Source: an uncultured Bacteroidales bacterium
GTDB lineage: Bacteria; Bacteroidota; Bacteroidia; Bacteroidales; UBA932
NCBI GenBank assembly: GCA_905235995.1
Contig: CAJONI010000050.1
Span: forward strand, 1 to 59,167
DNA: 59,167 nt
Reading direction: 5' to 3'
The notes beneath the pieces were generated by a model. The model was not told where the DNA came from. It was given only the letters and a program-made list of their open reading frames with translations, and searched no databases. A program made the position numbers and the translations under genes. Of the stretch, positions 10,418 through 20,233 are shown piece after piece. How positions within the stretch are numbered: the stretch's first letter is position 1; every line of letters starts with the position of its first letter.

Positions 10418-13400
10418 ATGAGGAAACAGAAATTCTTTCTCGCCTGCCTCTTGACATTTTTGGCACTTGCTCCGGCATTCGGCCAGAATATCACTGTCAA
10501 GGGTACGGTGACGGACGCTGCTTCCGGTGAAGGTGTTCCCTTCGCCTCCATCCAGGTGAAAGGAACCATGACCGGAACCGCGACCGATGGCGACGGAAAC
10601 TATTCCATTACCGTCGCAAGAGGAGCGTCGCTCATCTTCAGCTCCATCGGCTACCACACCCAGGAGGTCGCCGTTGAGGGTCGCACGACCATCAACGTGA
10701 TCCTGGCCACTGACGCCGAGGCACTGGAGGAGACGATCGTGGTTGCATTCGGCACGACGACCAAGGAAGCTTTTACAGGTTCCGCAGCCGTCATGAAGTC
10801 GGAACAGCTGCAGAAGCGCCAGACGACCAACGTTGCCAACGCCCTGGTCGGTCAGGTCGCCGGTCTGCAGATGCGTGGTGCATCGGGTGCCCCTGGTGCC
10901 GGTGCCGGTTCGATGAGCATCCGCGGTATCGCTTCCATGTATGCCAGCACCGATCCTCTGATCATCGTGGACGGCGCTCCCTACAGTGCCAACCTGTCCA
11001 ACATCCCGCAGAGTGACATCGAGTCCATCTCCGTTCTGAAGGATGCCGCATCCGCCGCCCTGTACGGTGCCCGTGGCGCCGCCGGTGTGATCATCATCAC
11101 CACCAAGCGCAGCCACAGCCAGGATGCAGTCGTCAACTTCGACGCACGCGTGGGTGTCAACACCCGCTCGGTCCAGGACTACGAGACCATCACCGATCCC
11201 GGTGAGTACTACGAAGCCTACTACGCCCAGCTGTACAACCAGTACTTCTATGGCCAGGGAATGGCGGCCGACCAGGCCAACGTCAAGGCCAACCAGCGCA
11301 TGATCCAGGATCTGGGCTACCAGGTCTTCACCGTTCCCAGCGGCCAGCAGATCATCGGCATGAACGGCAGGCTGAACCCTTCGGCCACGCTTGGTTACGG
11401 CATTGAATCCAATGGCGAAACCTACTGGCTCCAGCCCGACAACTGGAAGGACCTTGCCTACAAGAGCGCCCTCCGTCAGGAATACAACCTGAGCATCAAC
11501 GGCGGCGGCCCGAAGTCTTCCTTCTATGCCAGCATGGGTTACCTCAACGAGGACGGTGTCATCGAGTATTCCGGCTACCAGCGCCTGTCGGCCCGCCTGA
11601 AGGCTGACTACCAGGTGAAGAAATGGCTGAGAGTCGGCGGTAACGTAGGTTACGTCAACTCGAAGACTACCTCCAACCCCAACATGGACACGAGCCTCGG
11701 TTCCACCAACCTTATGTACTACACCACGGCTATCGCACCTATTTATCCCGTGTACGTGCGTGTGCTCAACGAAGCCGGCCAGCCGGTCATCCGCACCGAC
11801 GCCAACGGCAATGAGCAGTACGACTACGGTGTGGCCGGTGCCGACTACCCTGTGAACCGCGCCTTCCTGCAGACCGGTAACCCCCTGGGTTCCAACCGCT
11901 ACAACAAGGCTGTCCAGGGTGGCAACCAGCTCAACGGTACCTTCACTGTCGACATCGACATCACCAAGTTCCTGAAAGCCAATGTGACCAGCACCGTCAA
12001 CTGGGGCCAGACCAACGCCTCCAACTACGACAACGCCCTCTACGGACCCAAGGTCTCGGTCAACGGTGAGCTCGCCAAGAGCGAGAGCACAGGCTTCCGC
12101 ACCAACAACGTGCAGACCCTCACCTATTACCAGAGCTTCGGCGAACACAACGTCAACGTCATGATTGGTCACGAGTACTACCTGACCCGCTCCCGCTACC
12201 TCTCCGCAACCGCACGTGGTATTTTCACGCCCGAGATCCTGGAGATCGCCGCAGCTGCCAACAAGGTGACCTCGAACTCCTATACCTCTTCCTATAACGT
12301 GGAAGGCTACTTCGCCAGCGCACAGTACAACTACGCACAGAAGTACTATGTGTCGGGAAGCTTCCGCCGCGACGCCTCCTCGCGCTTCGCCAAGGAGAAC
12401 CGCTGGGGTAACTTCTGGTCCGCCGGTGTTGCGTGGATCGCCAACAAGGAAGACTTCCTTTCCGGCGCTTCCTGGATCGACCTGTTGAAGGTCAAGGCTT
12501 CCGTCGGCCAGCAGGGTAACGACTCGATCGGTAACTGGAACTACATCGACATGTACTCCCTCTCCGCATCGAGCACCTACCAGATGGCTCCGAGCTTCTC
12601 TTCGCTGGGTAACCCGAACATCACCTGGGAGACCACTACCAACATGAACATCGGCGCCGAGTTCAGCTTCTTCAAGGGCCGCCTCTCCGGTAACGTCGAC
12701 TTCTACAACAAGCTCGCTACCAACCAGCTGTTCTGGCTGTCAGTACCTGAGCACGCCGGCGCCCGCGGCTACTACGGCAACATGGGTGACATCCGCAACC
12801 TTGGTTTCGAGGTTGTGCTCAACGGTTCGCTCGTCCGCACCAAGCTGGTCGACTGGGACGTCACCTTCAATGCATCGTCCAACAGCACCAAGATCCTGAG
12901 CCTGCCTGAAAGCAAGCTCGTCGACCCTGCAAACGGTGTCAACGGCTTCACCGAGAGCAGCATGTGGTACAAGATCGGAGGTCCGCTCTACAACGCGTTC
13001 CGCTCCGTATATGCAGGCACCAACGAGGAAGGCGAGGCCCTCTATTGGGTCGACGAGTCCCTCAATGGCGCGACCAACCGTCCCGGCAAGAGCTTCGACT
13101 CCACGACCACCAACCCGAACGTCGCCACCAAGTATGAGCTTGGTTCGATCCTTCCCAAGCTGTTCGGCGGTTTCGGCACCTCTCTCCGTATCGGCGGTTT
13201 CGATGCTTCCGTGACCTTCGACTATCAGATCGGCGGCAAGGTCTACGACTCCCGCTACCAGAACTTCATGGCCCCTTGCGCCGACGCCGGTGACGCCGGT
13301 TCCACCTTCCACAAGGACTGGGTCCGCAGCTGGTCGGTCAACAACACCTCCAGTGAGATTCCTCGCTGGCAGTATGGCGACCAGTACTCCGTCAGCGCTT

Positions 13401-13642
13401 CCAACCGCTGGCTCACCGACGCTAGCTACCTGAACTTCCAGTCGTTCTCCTGCGGCTACACCCTGCCGAAGAACCTGATCCCTGGTATTTCCAAGCTTCG
13501 CATCTATGCAATGGGCGAGAACCTCTGGTTCTGGTCGGCCCGCAAGGGTCTCGACCCTCGTTACTCCTTCTCCGGCAATACCTACGTGGCCGTCTACTCG
13601 CCCGTACGTACCATTTCCGGTGGTATTCAGCTGACTTTCTAA
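10418..13642 (+). CDS. SusC/RagA-family TonB-linked outer-membrane transporter
   Basis: Importer of the second SusC/SusD system. The 1074-aa protein has a signal peptide (about 1-22, APAFGQ), a carboxypeptidase-D regulatory-like domain, a plug with VLKDAASAALYGARGAAGV, and a beta barrel ending IQLTF with a terminal Phe. Its first 200 residues are clearly paralogous to the transporter at 1653-4841 (shared VKGTMTGTATDGDG and IFSSIGY), but the barrels differ, which suggests different substrates. No STN domain. The SusD partner begins 19 bases after the stop. Confidence 0.94.
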   Translation: MRKQKFFLACLLTFLALAPAFGQNITVKGTVTDAASGEGVPFASIQVKGTMTGTATDGDGNYSITVARGASLIFSSIGYHTQEVAVEGRTTINVILATDAEALEETIVVAFGTTTKEAFTGSAAVMKSEQLQKRQTTNVANALVGQVAGLQMRGASGAPGAGAGSMSIRGIASMYASTDPLIIVDGAPYSANLSNIPQSDIESISVLKDAASAALYGARGAAGVIIITTKRSHSQDAVVNFDARVGVNTRSVQDYETITDPGEYYEAYYAQLYNQYFYGQGMAADQANVKANQRMIQDLGYQVFTVPSGQQIIGMNGRLNPSATLGYGIESNGETYWLQPDNWKDLAYKSALRQEYNLSINGGGPKSSFYASMGYLNEDGVIEYSGYQRLSARLKADYQVKKWLRVGGNVGYVNSKTTSNPNMDTSLGSTNLMYYTTAIAPIYPVYVRVLNEAGQPVIRTDANGNEQYDYGVAGADYPVNRAFLQTGNPLGSNRYNKAVQGGNQLNGTFTVDIDITKFLKANVTSTVNWGQTNASNYDNALYGPKVSVNGELAKSESTGFRTNNVQTLTYYQSFGEHNVNVMIGHEYYLTRSRYLSATARGIFTPEILEIAAAANKVTSNSYTSSYNVEGYFASAQYNYAQKYYVSGSFRRDASSRFAKENRWGNFWSAGVAWIANKEDFLSGASWIDLLKVKASVGQQGNDSIGNWNYIDMYSLSASSTYQMAPSFSSLGNPNITWETTTNMNIGAEFSFFKGRLSGNVDFYNKLATNQLFWLSVPEHAGARGYYGNMGDIRNLGFEVVLNGSLVRTKLVDWDVTFNASSNSTKILSLPESKLVDPANGVNGFTESSMWYKIGGPLYNAFRSVYAGTNEEGEALYWVDESLNGATNRPGKSFDSTTTNPNVATKYELGSILPKLFGGFGTSLRIGGFDASVTFDYQIGGKVYDSRYQNFMAPCADAGDAGSTFHKDWVRSWSVNNTSSEIPRWQYGDQYSVSASNRWLTDASYLNFQSFSCGYTLPKNLIPGISKLRIYAMGENLWFWSARKGLDPRYSFSGNTYVAVYSPVRTISGGIQLTF

Positions 13643-13661
13643 CTACGAGGAGATTTTGATT

Positions 13662-15335
13662 ATGAAAAAACTCAATACCATCATTTTGGCGGTCGCCAGC
13701 ATAATGCTGCTTACCACTGGTTGCATCCAGGAGATCGACCCGCAGAACAGCACTGTGACCGTCATCCAGGCCGCAAACGCCCCGGGCGCCTACGACAACT
13801 TCGTCGACGCAATCACGGGACAGCTCACCGGCCAGTTTACCTACAACGGAAACTCCAGCACCACTCCCTGGGATTTCGGTTATCCTTCCTTCTACCTGCA
13901 GCGTGACGTGATGGGCCAGGATATCGTCTGCGAGACGGCGGGCTCTGAATGGTACACCACCTGGTACGCCTGCGGCACCGGCCTCGGCCCTCAGTATGCC
14001 GTATGCCAGGTTCCCTGGACCTACTACTACAAGTGGATCAAGAACTGCAACAACGTGATCAGCATGTACGTCGCGGCCCCTACCGAGGACCACGAGCCGG
14101 GCGCCGGCATTGCCTATGCCATGCGCGCCATGTTCTACATGGACCTCGCCCGTATGTTCTGCCCCACTACCTACGCACTTGACAAGCAGGCCATCACCGT
14201 CCCCATCATCACCGAGGAGACCGCCATCGCCGACCTTACCAGCAACCCGCGTGCTACCAATGAGGTGATGTGGGCCCAGATCATCTCCGACCTCGACATG
14301 GCCGAAGAACTGCTCGCAGGCTGGACCCGTCCCGACAAGTACGTCCCCGACCAGTCGGTGGTCTACGGCCTGAAGGCCCGCGCCTACCTGACCATGGAAG
14401 ACTGGGCCAACGCCCAGAAGTACGCCAAGATGGCCCAGAACGGTTACACCATGATGAGCAGGGAGCAGTACCTGAGCATGACCGACGGCTTCAACACCCC
14501 GAACGCCTCCTGGATGTTCGCCATGACCTACAAGTCCGACGACCCCAACATCATCCTCAACGACGCTGACTCCTGCTGGGGTTCCCAGATGATCATCGAA
14601 GTGTCCGAGTCCGGTTGCGGCTACTCGTCCAACTATGTGGGCCCGAAGCGTATCGACTACCACCTCTTCTCCACGATCCCCCAGACCGACTTCCGCAGGA
14701 TGTGCTGGGTTGACTGGGCTATCGACGACCTTGGCTCCGCTGCCGCGAAGGTCGAGGCTCTGTCGGCATATTCCACTTCCCCGAGCGGCCTCTACAACAC
14801 CGGCACGGTCGTATCCGGTTCCGGTATCCTCGGCGGCATGCCCGTGAAGTTCCGTCCCAAGGGCGGTGAACACAACGACCAGTATGCGGCCTTCACCGTG
14901 GCCGTCCCGATGATGCGCGTCGAGGAGATGATGCTCATCGAGGCCGAAGCGGCCGGCATGCAGAACGAGGCCAACGGTATCGCGCTGCTGAAGGCATTCG
15001 CCCAGACACGTGACCCTCAGTTCAACTACGAAGAAACCACCTACGACACCTACGGCGGCAGTTCGACCAAGTTCCAGAACGCCGTGTGGTGGCAGCGCCG
15101 CGTGGAGCTCTGGGGCGAAGGCTTCGCCACGTTCGACATCAAGCGTCTGAACAAGGGCATCGTCCGCAGCTATGCCGGGACCAACCACCCGGAGGGCGAC
15201 CGCTGGAATACCACCACGCCGCCGCAGTGGATGACTCTCTGCATCGTGCAGACCGAGACCAACTACAACTCGGCTTGCGAACAGAACCCGACGCCGATCA
15301 AGCCGACGGCCGATTCGCCTGAGTACACCTGGTAA
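13662..15335 (+). CDS. SusD/RagB-like outer-membrane lipoprotein
   Basis: Binding partner of the preceding transporter; 557 aa with lipobox LLTTGC (Cys21) and SusD-like regions including RRVELWGEGFATFDIKRLNKG. I chose ATG 13662, which has a good Shine-Dalgarno GAGGAG nine bases upstream; the in-frame TTG at 13656 is less likely. It lies between susC and a third lipoprotein gene, giving a three-gene unit. Confidence 0.93.
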   Translation: MKKLNTIILAVASIMLLTTGCIQEIDPQNSTVTVIQAANAPGAYDNFVDAITGQLTGQFTYNGNSSTTPWDFGYPSFYLQRDVMGQDIVCETAGSEWYTTWYACGTGLGPQYAVCQVPWTYYYKWIKNCNNVISMYVAAPTEDHEPGAGIAYAMRAMFYMDLARMFCPTTYALDKQAITVPIITEETAIADLTSNPRATNEVMWAQIISDLDMAEELLAGWTRPDKYVPDQSVVYGLKARAYLTMEDWANAQKYAKMAQNGYTMMSREQYLSMTDGFNTPNASWMFAMTYKSDDPNIILNDADSCWGSQMIIEVSESGCGYSSNYVGPKRIDYHLFSTIPQTDFRRMCWVDWAIDDLGSAAAKVEALSAYSTSPSGLYNTGTVVSGSGILGGMPVKFRPKGGEHNDQYAAFTVAVPMMRVEEMMLIEAEAAGMQNEANGIALLKAFAQTRDPQFNYEETTYDTYGGSSTKFQNAVWWQRRVELWGEGFATFDIKRLNKGIVRSYAGTNHPEGDRWNTTTPPQWMTLCIVQTETNYNSACEQNPTPIKPTADSPEYTW

Positions 15336-15349
15336 CAATGGATTAAAAA

Positions 15350-16219
15350 ATGAAACGTATGAAAAAACATATCATTCTCCTCTTTGCAGTGGTGGCAGCC
15401 TTCTCGGCCGTCTCCTGCACCGTCCAGGAAGGTACGTTGCCCGGCTTCGACTGGTATCCTCACGTGGTGATGACTCTCTCTTCCCCGGATCCCAACGTGT
15501 ATGACACCGACTGCGACGTGGCAGTCCGCGTGGCCGCCAACGACGTGACCACCGAAGTGTATTATTTCGTCGAACCCACCGCCGTCAAGAAAGCCCGCAA
15601 CCTGGCCGAAGCCGCCTATGCCGACTTCGTCGTATCCAACGGCACCAAGGTCACCGTCACCCCCAGCGAGTTCGACGGTGCACTTGTGGCCGACTTCGTA
15701 GCCCAGGGCCTCAGCGGCGACAACACCCTTTCGGCAGTAGCCGTGGATGGAGCAGACAAGTATATCGTCAGCAAGACCTTCTTCGGAGTCAAATGGAACA
15801 CCATCGCGACCGGCAGCTATACCTTCGTCAAGGCTGCCATTGCCAGCCGCGCCGGCGGCGAGACCATCGCAGCCACGCTCCAGCAGCGCGACGACCAGCC
15901 CGGCACCTTCAGGTTCAAGAACCTCTACGGCGTGGGCTACAGCCTCGAGTTCTACCTCCTCCCTGATTATGAAGCCACTGACGCCTATGGCCACTATATC
16001 TACGCCAGGGTTGACCCTCAGGCGACCGGCCTGACCTACGGTTCCTATGGCGGCATCAGCGTCCGCGACGTGGGCTACTGGCAGGGTGATGACTCCTGGG
16101 TGACCGAGGGTGGCTATGAGAGCTGCTTCTACGACAGCTATCTCTGCTATATGATGGTCCAGTACTACGTGTCCGCCGGATCGCTCGGTTATGGATACGA
16201 CAAGTTCATCCCCGACTAA
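15350..16219 (+). CDS. Lipoprotein of the SusC/SusD system, unknown family
   Basis: I do not recognise the family. The 289-aa protein has a lipoprotein signal ending in AVSC (Cys23), then a beta-rich body with no enzyme motif. The last third is rich in Tyr and Gly and carries two cysteines in CFYDSYLCYMM. It begins 14 bases after the susD stop, and a terminator follows, so it is the last gene of the unit. By position it may be a surface glycan- or ligand-binding protein like SusE/SusF, but nothing in its sequence proves that. The alternative start is ATG 15359. Confidence 0.75.
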   Translation: MKRMKKHIILLFAVVAAFSAVSCTVQEGTLPGFDWYPHVVMTLSSPDPNVYDTDCDVAVRVAANDVTTEVYYFVEPTAVKKARNLAEAAYADFVVSNGTKVTVTPSEFDGALVADFVAQGLSGDNTLSAVAVDGADKYIVSKTFFGVKWNTIATGSYTFVKAAIASRAGGETIAATLQQRDDQPGTFRFKNLYGVGYSLEFYLLPDYEATDAYGHYIYARVDPQATGLTYGSYGGISVRDVGYWQGDDSWVTEGGYESCFYDSYLCYMMVQYYVSAGSLGYGYDKFIPD

Positions 16220-16240
16220 TCGGGCGAACAATCCTTTTGA

Positions 16241-16274
16241 AGAGGGACGGCCGTTGGCCGTCTCTCTTTTTTTG
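16241..16274 (+). terminator. Rho-independent terminator
   Basis: Twelve-base stem AGAGGGACGGCC (16241-16252) / GGCCGTCTCTCT with one G-T pair, loop GTT, then a run of T. It ends the SusC/SusD/lipoprotein unit. Confidence 0.9.
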
Positions 16275-16283
16275 CTACCTTTG
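16254..16283 (+). promoter_or_regulatory. Putative parE promoter overlapping the terminator
   Basis: The -7 box TACCTTTG is 16276-16283; a weak -33 TTG lies at 16254. The box ends only five bases before the parE ATG at 16289, so the transcript would have almost no leader. Confidence 0.55.
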
Positions 16284-16288
16284 CGAAC

Positions 16289-18220
16289 ATGAAAGAGATC
16301 GAAGAAGACACGCTGAACCTTCCTGAGTACGACTACGGCGACGAGAGCATAGTCCATCTGGAAGACCTGGAGCACATCCGCCTGAGGCCCGGCATGTATA
16401 TCGGCCGCCTCGGCGACGGCACCGCCCCCAACGACGGCATGTACGTGCTGATGAAGGAGATCATCGACAACTCCATCGACGAGTTCGCCATGGGCTACGG
16501 CAAGGTGATCCAGATCAGGATTGAAGGCAAGGAGATCTCCATCCGCGACTTCGGCCGCGGCATACCCTTCGGTTTCAGTGAGAAAGACAAGACCCAGAAC
16601 CTCCTCGACGCCGCAGTAAGCAAGCTCCACACCGGCGCCAAGTTCGACAACAAGACCTTCCAGAAGTCGGTGGGAATGAACGGCGTGGGTCTCAAGGCCG
16701 CCAACGCCCTCTCCTCACGCTTCACTGTACAGTCGTTCCGCAACGGCGAGACCCTCGCCCTGGTCTACGAGAAGGGCAGGCTCGTCACCCCCGACTTCAC
16801 CACGAAGCCCACGGCCGAGCGCAACGGCACCCTCGTGACATTCATCCCCGACGACACCCTCTTCGAGCCCTACGAATACAATCTGGAGTACATCGAGACG
16901 ATGCTCCGCAACTACGCCTACCTCAACGTAGGCCTGAAGCTCACCTTCAACGGCATCGAGTTCAAGTCGGAGAACGGCCTGCTCGACCTGCTCAACGACA
17001 GCCTCGACGAGGAGCCGCTCTACCCTCCCATCCACCTGAAGACCCAGGACATCGAAGTGGCCTTCACCCACGGCAGCGGCTACGGTGAGAACATCTGGTC
17101 GTTCGTCAACGGACAGAACACCACCCTGGGCGGCACTCATCTGGCAGCCTTCAAGGAAGCCCTGGCCAAGGTGGTAAAGGATTTCTTCAAGAAGGACCTC
17201 AACCCCATCGACATCCGCCAGTCGATAGTCGGCGCGGTGAGCGTGCGCATCCAGGAGCCCGAATTCGAGGGCCAGACCAAGGTACAGCTCGGCTCGAAAT
17301 ACATGTGGCAGGACAAGCAGGAAGGCACCCATGGCCCGACGATCTCCAAGACCATGCTCGACTTCCTCTCCACGGACCTCGACAACTATCTCCACAAGCA
17401 CCTCGACGTGGCCGACGTCATGCTGGCCAAGATCCTGGATTCGGAGAAGGAGCGCAGCGCGATCTCTTCCATAAGCAAGAAGACCAAGGCGCGCCTGAAG
17501 AAGGCATCGGTCCACAACAAGAAGCTGCGCGACTGCCGCATCCACTACGGCGACAGGAACCCGCTCGCCGAGATGAGCACCATCTTCATCACCGAGGGCG
17601 ACTCGGCGTCGGGAAGCATCACCAAGAGCCGCGACGCCAACGTCCAGGCCGTATTCAGTCTCATGGGCAAGCCCTTCAACTGCGCAAAGGCCTCGAAGAA
17701 GGACCTCTACGCCGAGAAGAACGTGGAACTCGCGCTGCTGCAGTCGGCCCTCAACATCGAGGACGGGGTGGAGGGCCTGCGCTACAACAACATCGTCATC
17801 GCGACCGACGCCGACATGGACGGAATGCACATCCGCCTGCTGATGCTCACCTTCTTCCTGAAGTTCTACCCCGACGTGGTCCGCGCCGGACACCTCTACA
17901 TCCTCCAGACGCCGCTATTCCGCGTGCGCGACAAGAAAAACCAGGTGTACTGCTACAGCTCTGCCGAGAAGGACGCAGCGCTGAAGAAGATGGGCCGCGG
18001 CGCCGAGATCACGCGCTTCAAAGGCCTGGGCGAGATATCGCCCGACGAGTTCAAGGGCTTCATCGGCGAGGGGATAAGGCTGGAGCCCGTGCACCTCACG
18101 GGCGAGGACAAGATCGCCGACATCATCCAGTTCTACATGGGCGACAACACGCCCGTCCGCCAGAAGTTCATCCGCACGAACCTCCGCTCAGACATCGACA
18201 ATACCGAAGAGGCGCAGTAA
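16289..18220 (+). CDS. parE: DNA topoisomerase IV subunit B
   Basis: ATPase subunit of topoisomerase IV, needed to unlink replicated chromosomes. The protein is 643 aa, which fits ParE and is shorter than most GyrB. The GHKL ATPase part shows LEHIRLRPGMYIG (28-39), EIIDNSIDE with Asn61, and GMNGVGLKAANAL (from 129). The TOPRIM domain has EGDSASG near 435 and DADMDG near 506. No parC is adjacent. The gene abuts the convergent regulator gene with no spacing and no terminator between them. Confidence 0.93.
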   Translation: MKEIEEDTLNLPEYDYGDESIVHLEDLEHIRLRPGMYIGRLGDGTAPNDGMYVLMKEIIDNSIDEFAMGYGKVIQIRIEGKEISIRDFGRGIPFGFSEKDKTQNLLDAAVSKLHTGAKFDNKTFQKSVGMNGVGLKAANALSSRFTVQSFRNGETLALVYEKGRLVTPDFTTKPTAERNGTLVTFIPDDTLFEPYEYNLEYIETMLRNYAYLNVGLKLTFNGIEFKSENGLLDLLNDSLDEEPLYPPIHLKTQDIEVAFTHGSGYGENIWSFVNGQNTTLGGTHLAAFKEALAKVVKDFFKKDLNPIDIRQSIVGAVSVRIQEPEFEGQTKVQLGSKYMWQDKQEGTHGPTISKTMLDFLSTDLDNYLHKHLDVADVMLAKILDSEKERSAISSISKKTKARLKKASVHNKKLRDCRIHYGDRNPLAEMSTIFITEGDSASGSITKSRDANVQAVFSLMGKPFNCAKASKKDLYAEKNVELALLQSALNIEDGVEGLRYNNIVIATDADMDGMHIRLLMLTFFLKFYPDVVRAGHLYILQTPLFRVRDKKNQVYCYSSAEKDAALKKMGRGAEITRFKGLGEISPDEFKGFIGEGIRLEPVHLTGEDKIADIIQFYMGDNTPVRQKFIRTNLRSDIDNTEEAQ

Positions 18221-19381
18221 TTAAATCGAAGGAGTCGCGTAGGCGACGACGTCGGCGGCCGTGATTTCGGGGCCGCAGAGGATCATCAGGCGTTCGGCCA
18301 CGTTGCGAAGCTCGCGGATGTTGCCCGTCCAGGGCAGCTTCTGCAGTTCGGCTACGGCTTCAGGCGTCAGTTTCTTGGGCGCCATGCCGCTTTCCTTGCA
18401 GATCTGGCCGATGAAATGGTCCATCAGCAGGGGAATGTCTTCCAGACGCTCCGAGAGCGAGGGCACGTGGATCACTATCACGCTCAGGCGGTGGTAGAGG
18501 TCTTCCCTGAAGGTGCCTTTCGCGATTTCGTCGGTAAGGTTCTTGTTTGTCGCGGCAACCACGCGCACGTCGACGGTGATGTCCTTGTCGCTGCCCACGC
18601 GGGAGAGCTTCTTTTCCTGCAGCACGCGCAGCACCTTGGCCTGCGCCGCCAGGCTCATGTCGCCTATCTCGTCGAGGAAGAGAGTGCCGCCCTCCGCCTG
18701 CTCGAACTTGCCCTTGTGCTGCTTGATGGCTGAGGTGAAGGCGCCCTTCTCGTGGCCGAAAAGTTCGCTTTCGATGAGTTCGCCCGGGATCGCGGCGCAG
18801 TTGACTTCCACGAAGGGAGCGGCGGCGCGGGGGCTCTTGTCGTGGATGCGGCGGGCCACCAGCTCCTTGCCGGTGCCGTTGGCGCCCATGATAAGCACCC
18901 GGGCGTCGGTCGCGGCCACGCGGTCGACTATCTCCTTGATGTGGACGATGGCCGGCGATTCGCCCACCATGTCGTACTTGTCCTGGATCTTCTTCTTGAG
19001 GCTCACCGTCTCCTTGACCAGGCTGGTCTTGTCGGTGGCGTTTTTCAGGGTGATCAGTATGCGGTTCAGGTCGAGGGGCTTCTGGATGAAGTCGTAGGCA
19101 CCTTTCTTGATGCATTTGACCGCGGTTTCGATGTCGCCGTGGCCGGAGATCATGATGATGGCGGCCTCGCAGCCGGAAGATACGAGGGTGTCGAGCACCT
19201 CGTTGCCATCCATCACGGGCATCTTGATGTCGCAGAAGATCGCGTCGTAGCTCTCAGAGAGGGCCTTGTCGACGCCCTGTTTCCCGTCTTCGGCGGTATC
19301 CACCGTGTGGCCTTCGAATTCAAGGATTTCCTTCAGCGTATTGCGTATGCTGCGTTCGTCGTCGATGATCAAAACCTTCAT
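18221..19381 (-). CDS. NtrC-family sigma-54 response regulator without DNA-binding domain
   Basis: Predicted activator of sigma-54 RNA polymerase. The 386-aa protein has an N-terminal receiver domain (phosphoacceptor Asp51 in CDIKMPVMDG) and a AAA+ domain with Walker A GANGTGKE (166-173), the sigma-54 contact loop GAFTSA (213-218, canonical GAFTGA), and Walker B FLDEIGD (235-241). It ends about 25 residues after the AAA+ lid (NIRELRNVAERL), so the usual Fis-type helix-turn-helix is absent. The frame runs 56 codons upstream of ATG 19381, but that part is antisense to cmk. The large NtrY-like kinase at 31726 is a plausible partner, by inference only. Confidence 0.9.
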   Translation of the reverse strand: MKVLIIDDERSIRNTLKEILEFEGHTVDTAEDGKQGVDKALSESYDAIFCDIKMPVMDGNEVLDTLVSSGCEAAIIMISGHGDIETAVKCIKKGAYDFIQKPLDLNRILITLKNATDKTSLVKETVSLKKKIQDKYDMVGESPAIVHIKEIVDRVAATDARVLIMGANGTGKELVARRIHDKSPRAAAPFVEVNCAAIPGELIESELFGHEKGAFTSAIKQHKGKFEQAEGGTLFLDEIGDMSLAAQAKVLRVLQEKKLSRVGSDKDITVDVRVVAATNKNLTDEIAKGTFREDLYHRLSVIVIHVPSLSERLEDIPLLMDHFIGQICKESGMAPKKLTPEAVAELQKLPWTGNIRELRNVAERLMILCGPEITAADVVAYATPSI

Positions 19382-19412
19382 GGCTGCTGCTACAATTGTA
19401 AGGTACGGATTG

Positions 19413-19420
19413 CAAAGATA
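19413..19420 (-). promoter_or_regulatory. Putative promoter of the response regulator, -7 box TATCTTTG
   Basis: Minus-strand match to TAnnTTTG, 31 bases before the ATG at 19381, back to back with the cmk promoter. Confidence 0.55.
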
Positions 19421-19432
19421 GACATAAATTCT

Positions 19433-19440
19433 TATTTTTG
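19433..19440 (+). promoter_or_regulatory. Putative cmk promoter, -7 box TATTTTTG
   Basis: Match to TAnnTTTG, 20 bases before the cmk ATG. The divergent regulator box lies 12 bases away, so the two promoters probably share a short control region. Confidence 0.55.
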
Positions 19441-19460
19441 TGGCGCCATAAGCCCGAACC

Positions 19461-20165
19461 ATGAACCCCCGACTCGTCATAGCCATCGACGGACACTCTT
19501 CCACAGGCAAAGGGACCTTCGCCGTCGAGATCGCCCGGCGCCTGGGCATCCTTTACCTCGACAGCGGCGCCCTCTACCGGACCGTAACACTCTACGCACT
19601 GCAGCACGGACAGATAGAGTGGAACGGCACCATTCAGGAACGCCAGCTTCAGGAAGACCTGCTGCTGGGCCGCGTGGAAATTGCCGTGCGCCCGAAGAGC
19701 GACGGTTCGATGCTCGTATTTCTCGACGGGCACGACGTTTCGGCCCGCATCCGAGAGCTTGAGGTGGCCCGCAACGTCAGTGCGATCGCGACTCTTCCCT
19801 TCGTGCGCAATTTCGTGGACGGACAGCTTCACAGGCTCGGCAAGGAAGGTTGCGTAATGGACGGCCGCGACATCGGCACCGCGGTGTTCCCCGATGCCGA
19901 CCTGAAGATCTTCATGACCGCCGACGCCAGCATACGCGCCGCCCGCCGCGTAAAGCAGATGGAAGAGGCCGGGAAGCATGCGGATTTCGAAGAGATACTC
20001 AAGAACGTGCAGGAGCGCGACTACATCGACTCCCACAGGGCCATGAACCCGCTGCGGCAGGCCGAGGACGCGCTGGTGCTCGACAACAGCCACATGACGG
20101 TGGAAGACCAGATGGTCTGGCTCGACGGCATCCTCCGCGAACGTTTCGGCTTCGGCCTCAGCTGA
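19461..20165 (+). CDS. cmk: Cytidylate kinase
   Basis: Phosphorylates CMP and dCMP to the diphosphates in pyrimidine nucleotide supply. The 234-aa protein has the P-loop GHSSTGKGT at 11-19, the CMP-binding SGALYRTVT, and DGRDIGTAVFPDADLKIFMTA, which is diagnostic of Cmk. A lid region ERDYIDSHRAMNPL follows. It lies between the divergent regulator and efp. Confidence 0.95.
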   Translation: MNPRLVIAIDGHSSTGKGTFAVEIARRLGILYLDSGALYRTVTLYALQHGQIEWNGTIQERQLQEDLLLGRVEIAVRPKSDGSMLVFLDGHDVSARIRELEVARNVSAIATLPFVRNFVDGQLHRLGKEGCVMDGRDIGTAVFPDADLKIFMTADASIRAARRVKQMEEAGKHADFEEILKNVQERDYIDSHRAMNPLRQAEDALVLDNSHMTVEDQMVWLDGILRERFGFGLS

Positions 20166-20189
20166 GGCGCGGGATCCGAAGTTTTTTTA

Positions 20190-20197
20190 TATCTTTG
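20190..20197 (+). promoter_or_regulatory. Putative efp promoter, -7 box TATCTTTG
   Basis: Perfect TAnnTTTG after a T-run, 36 bases before the efp ATG. Confidence 0.6.
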
Positions 20198-20233
20198 TAA
20201 GCTATTCGACAAATAATCAAATATCTATAGAAT

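Noticed and set aside
13422-15338. 638-codon minus-strand frame over the second susD
   Set aside because: Antisense shadow; the SusD-like reading on the plus strand has a lipobox and family motifs.
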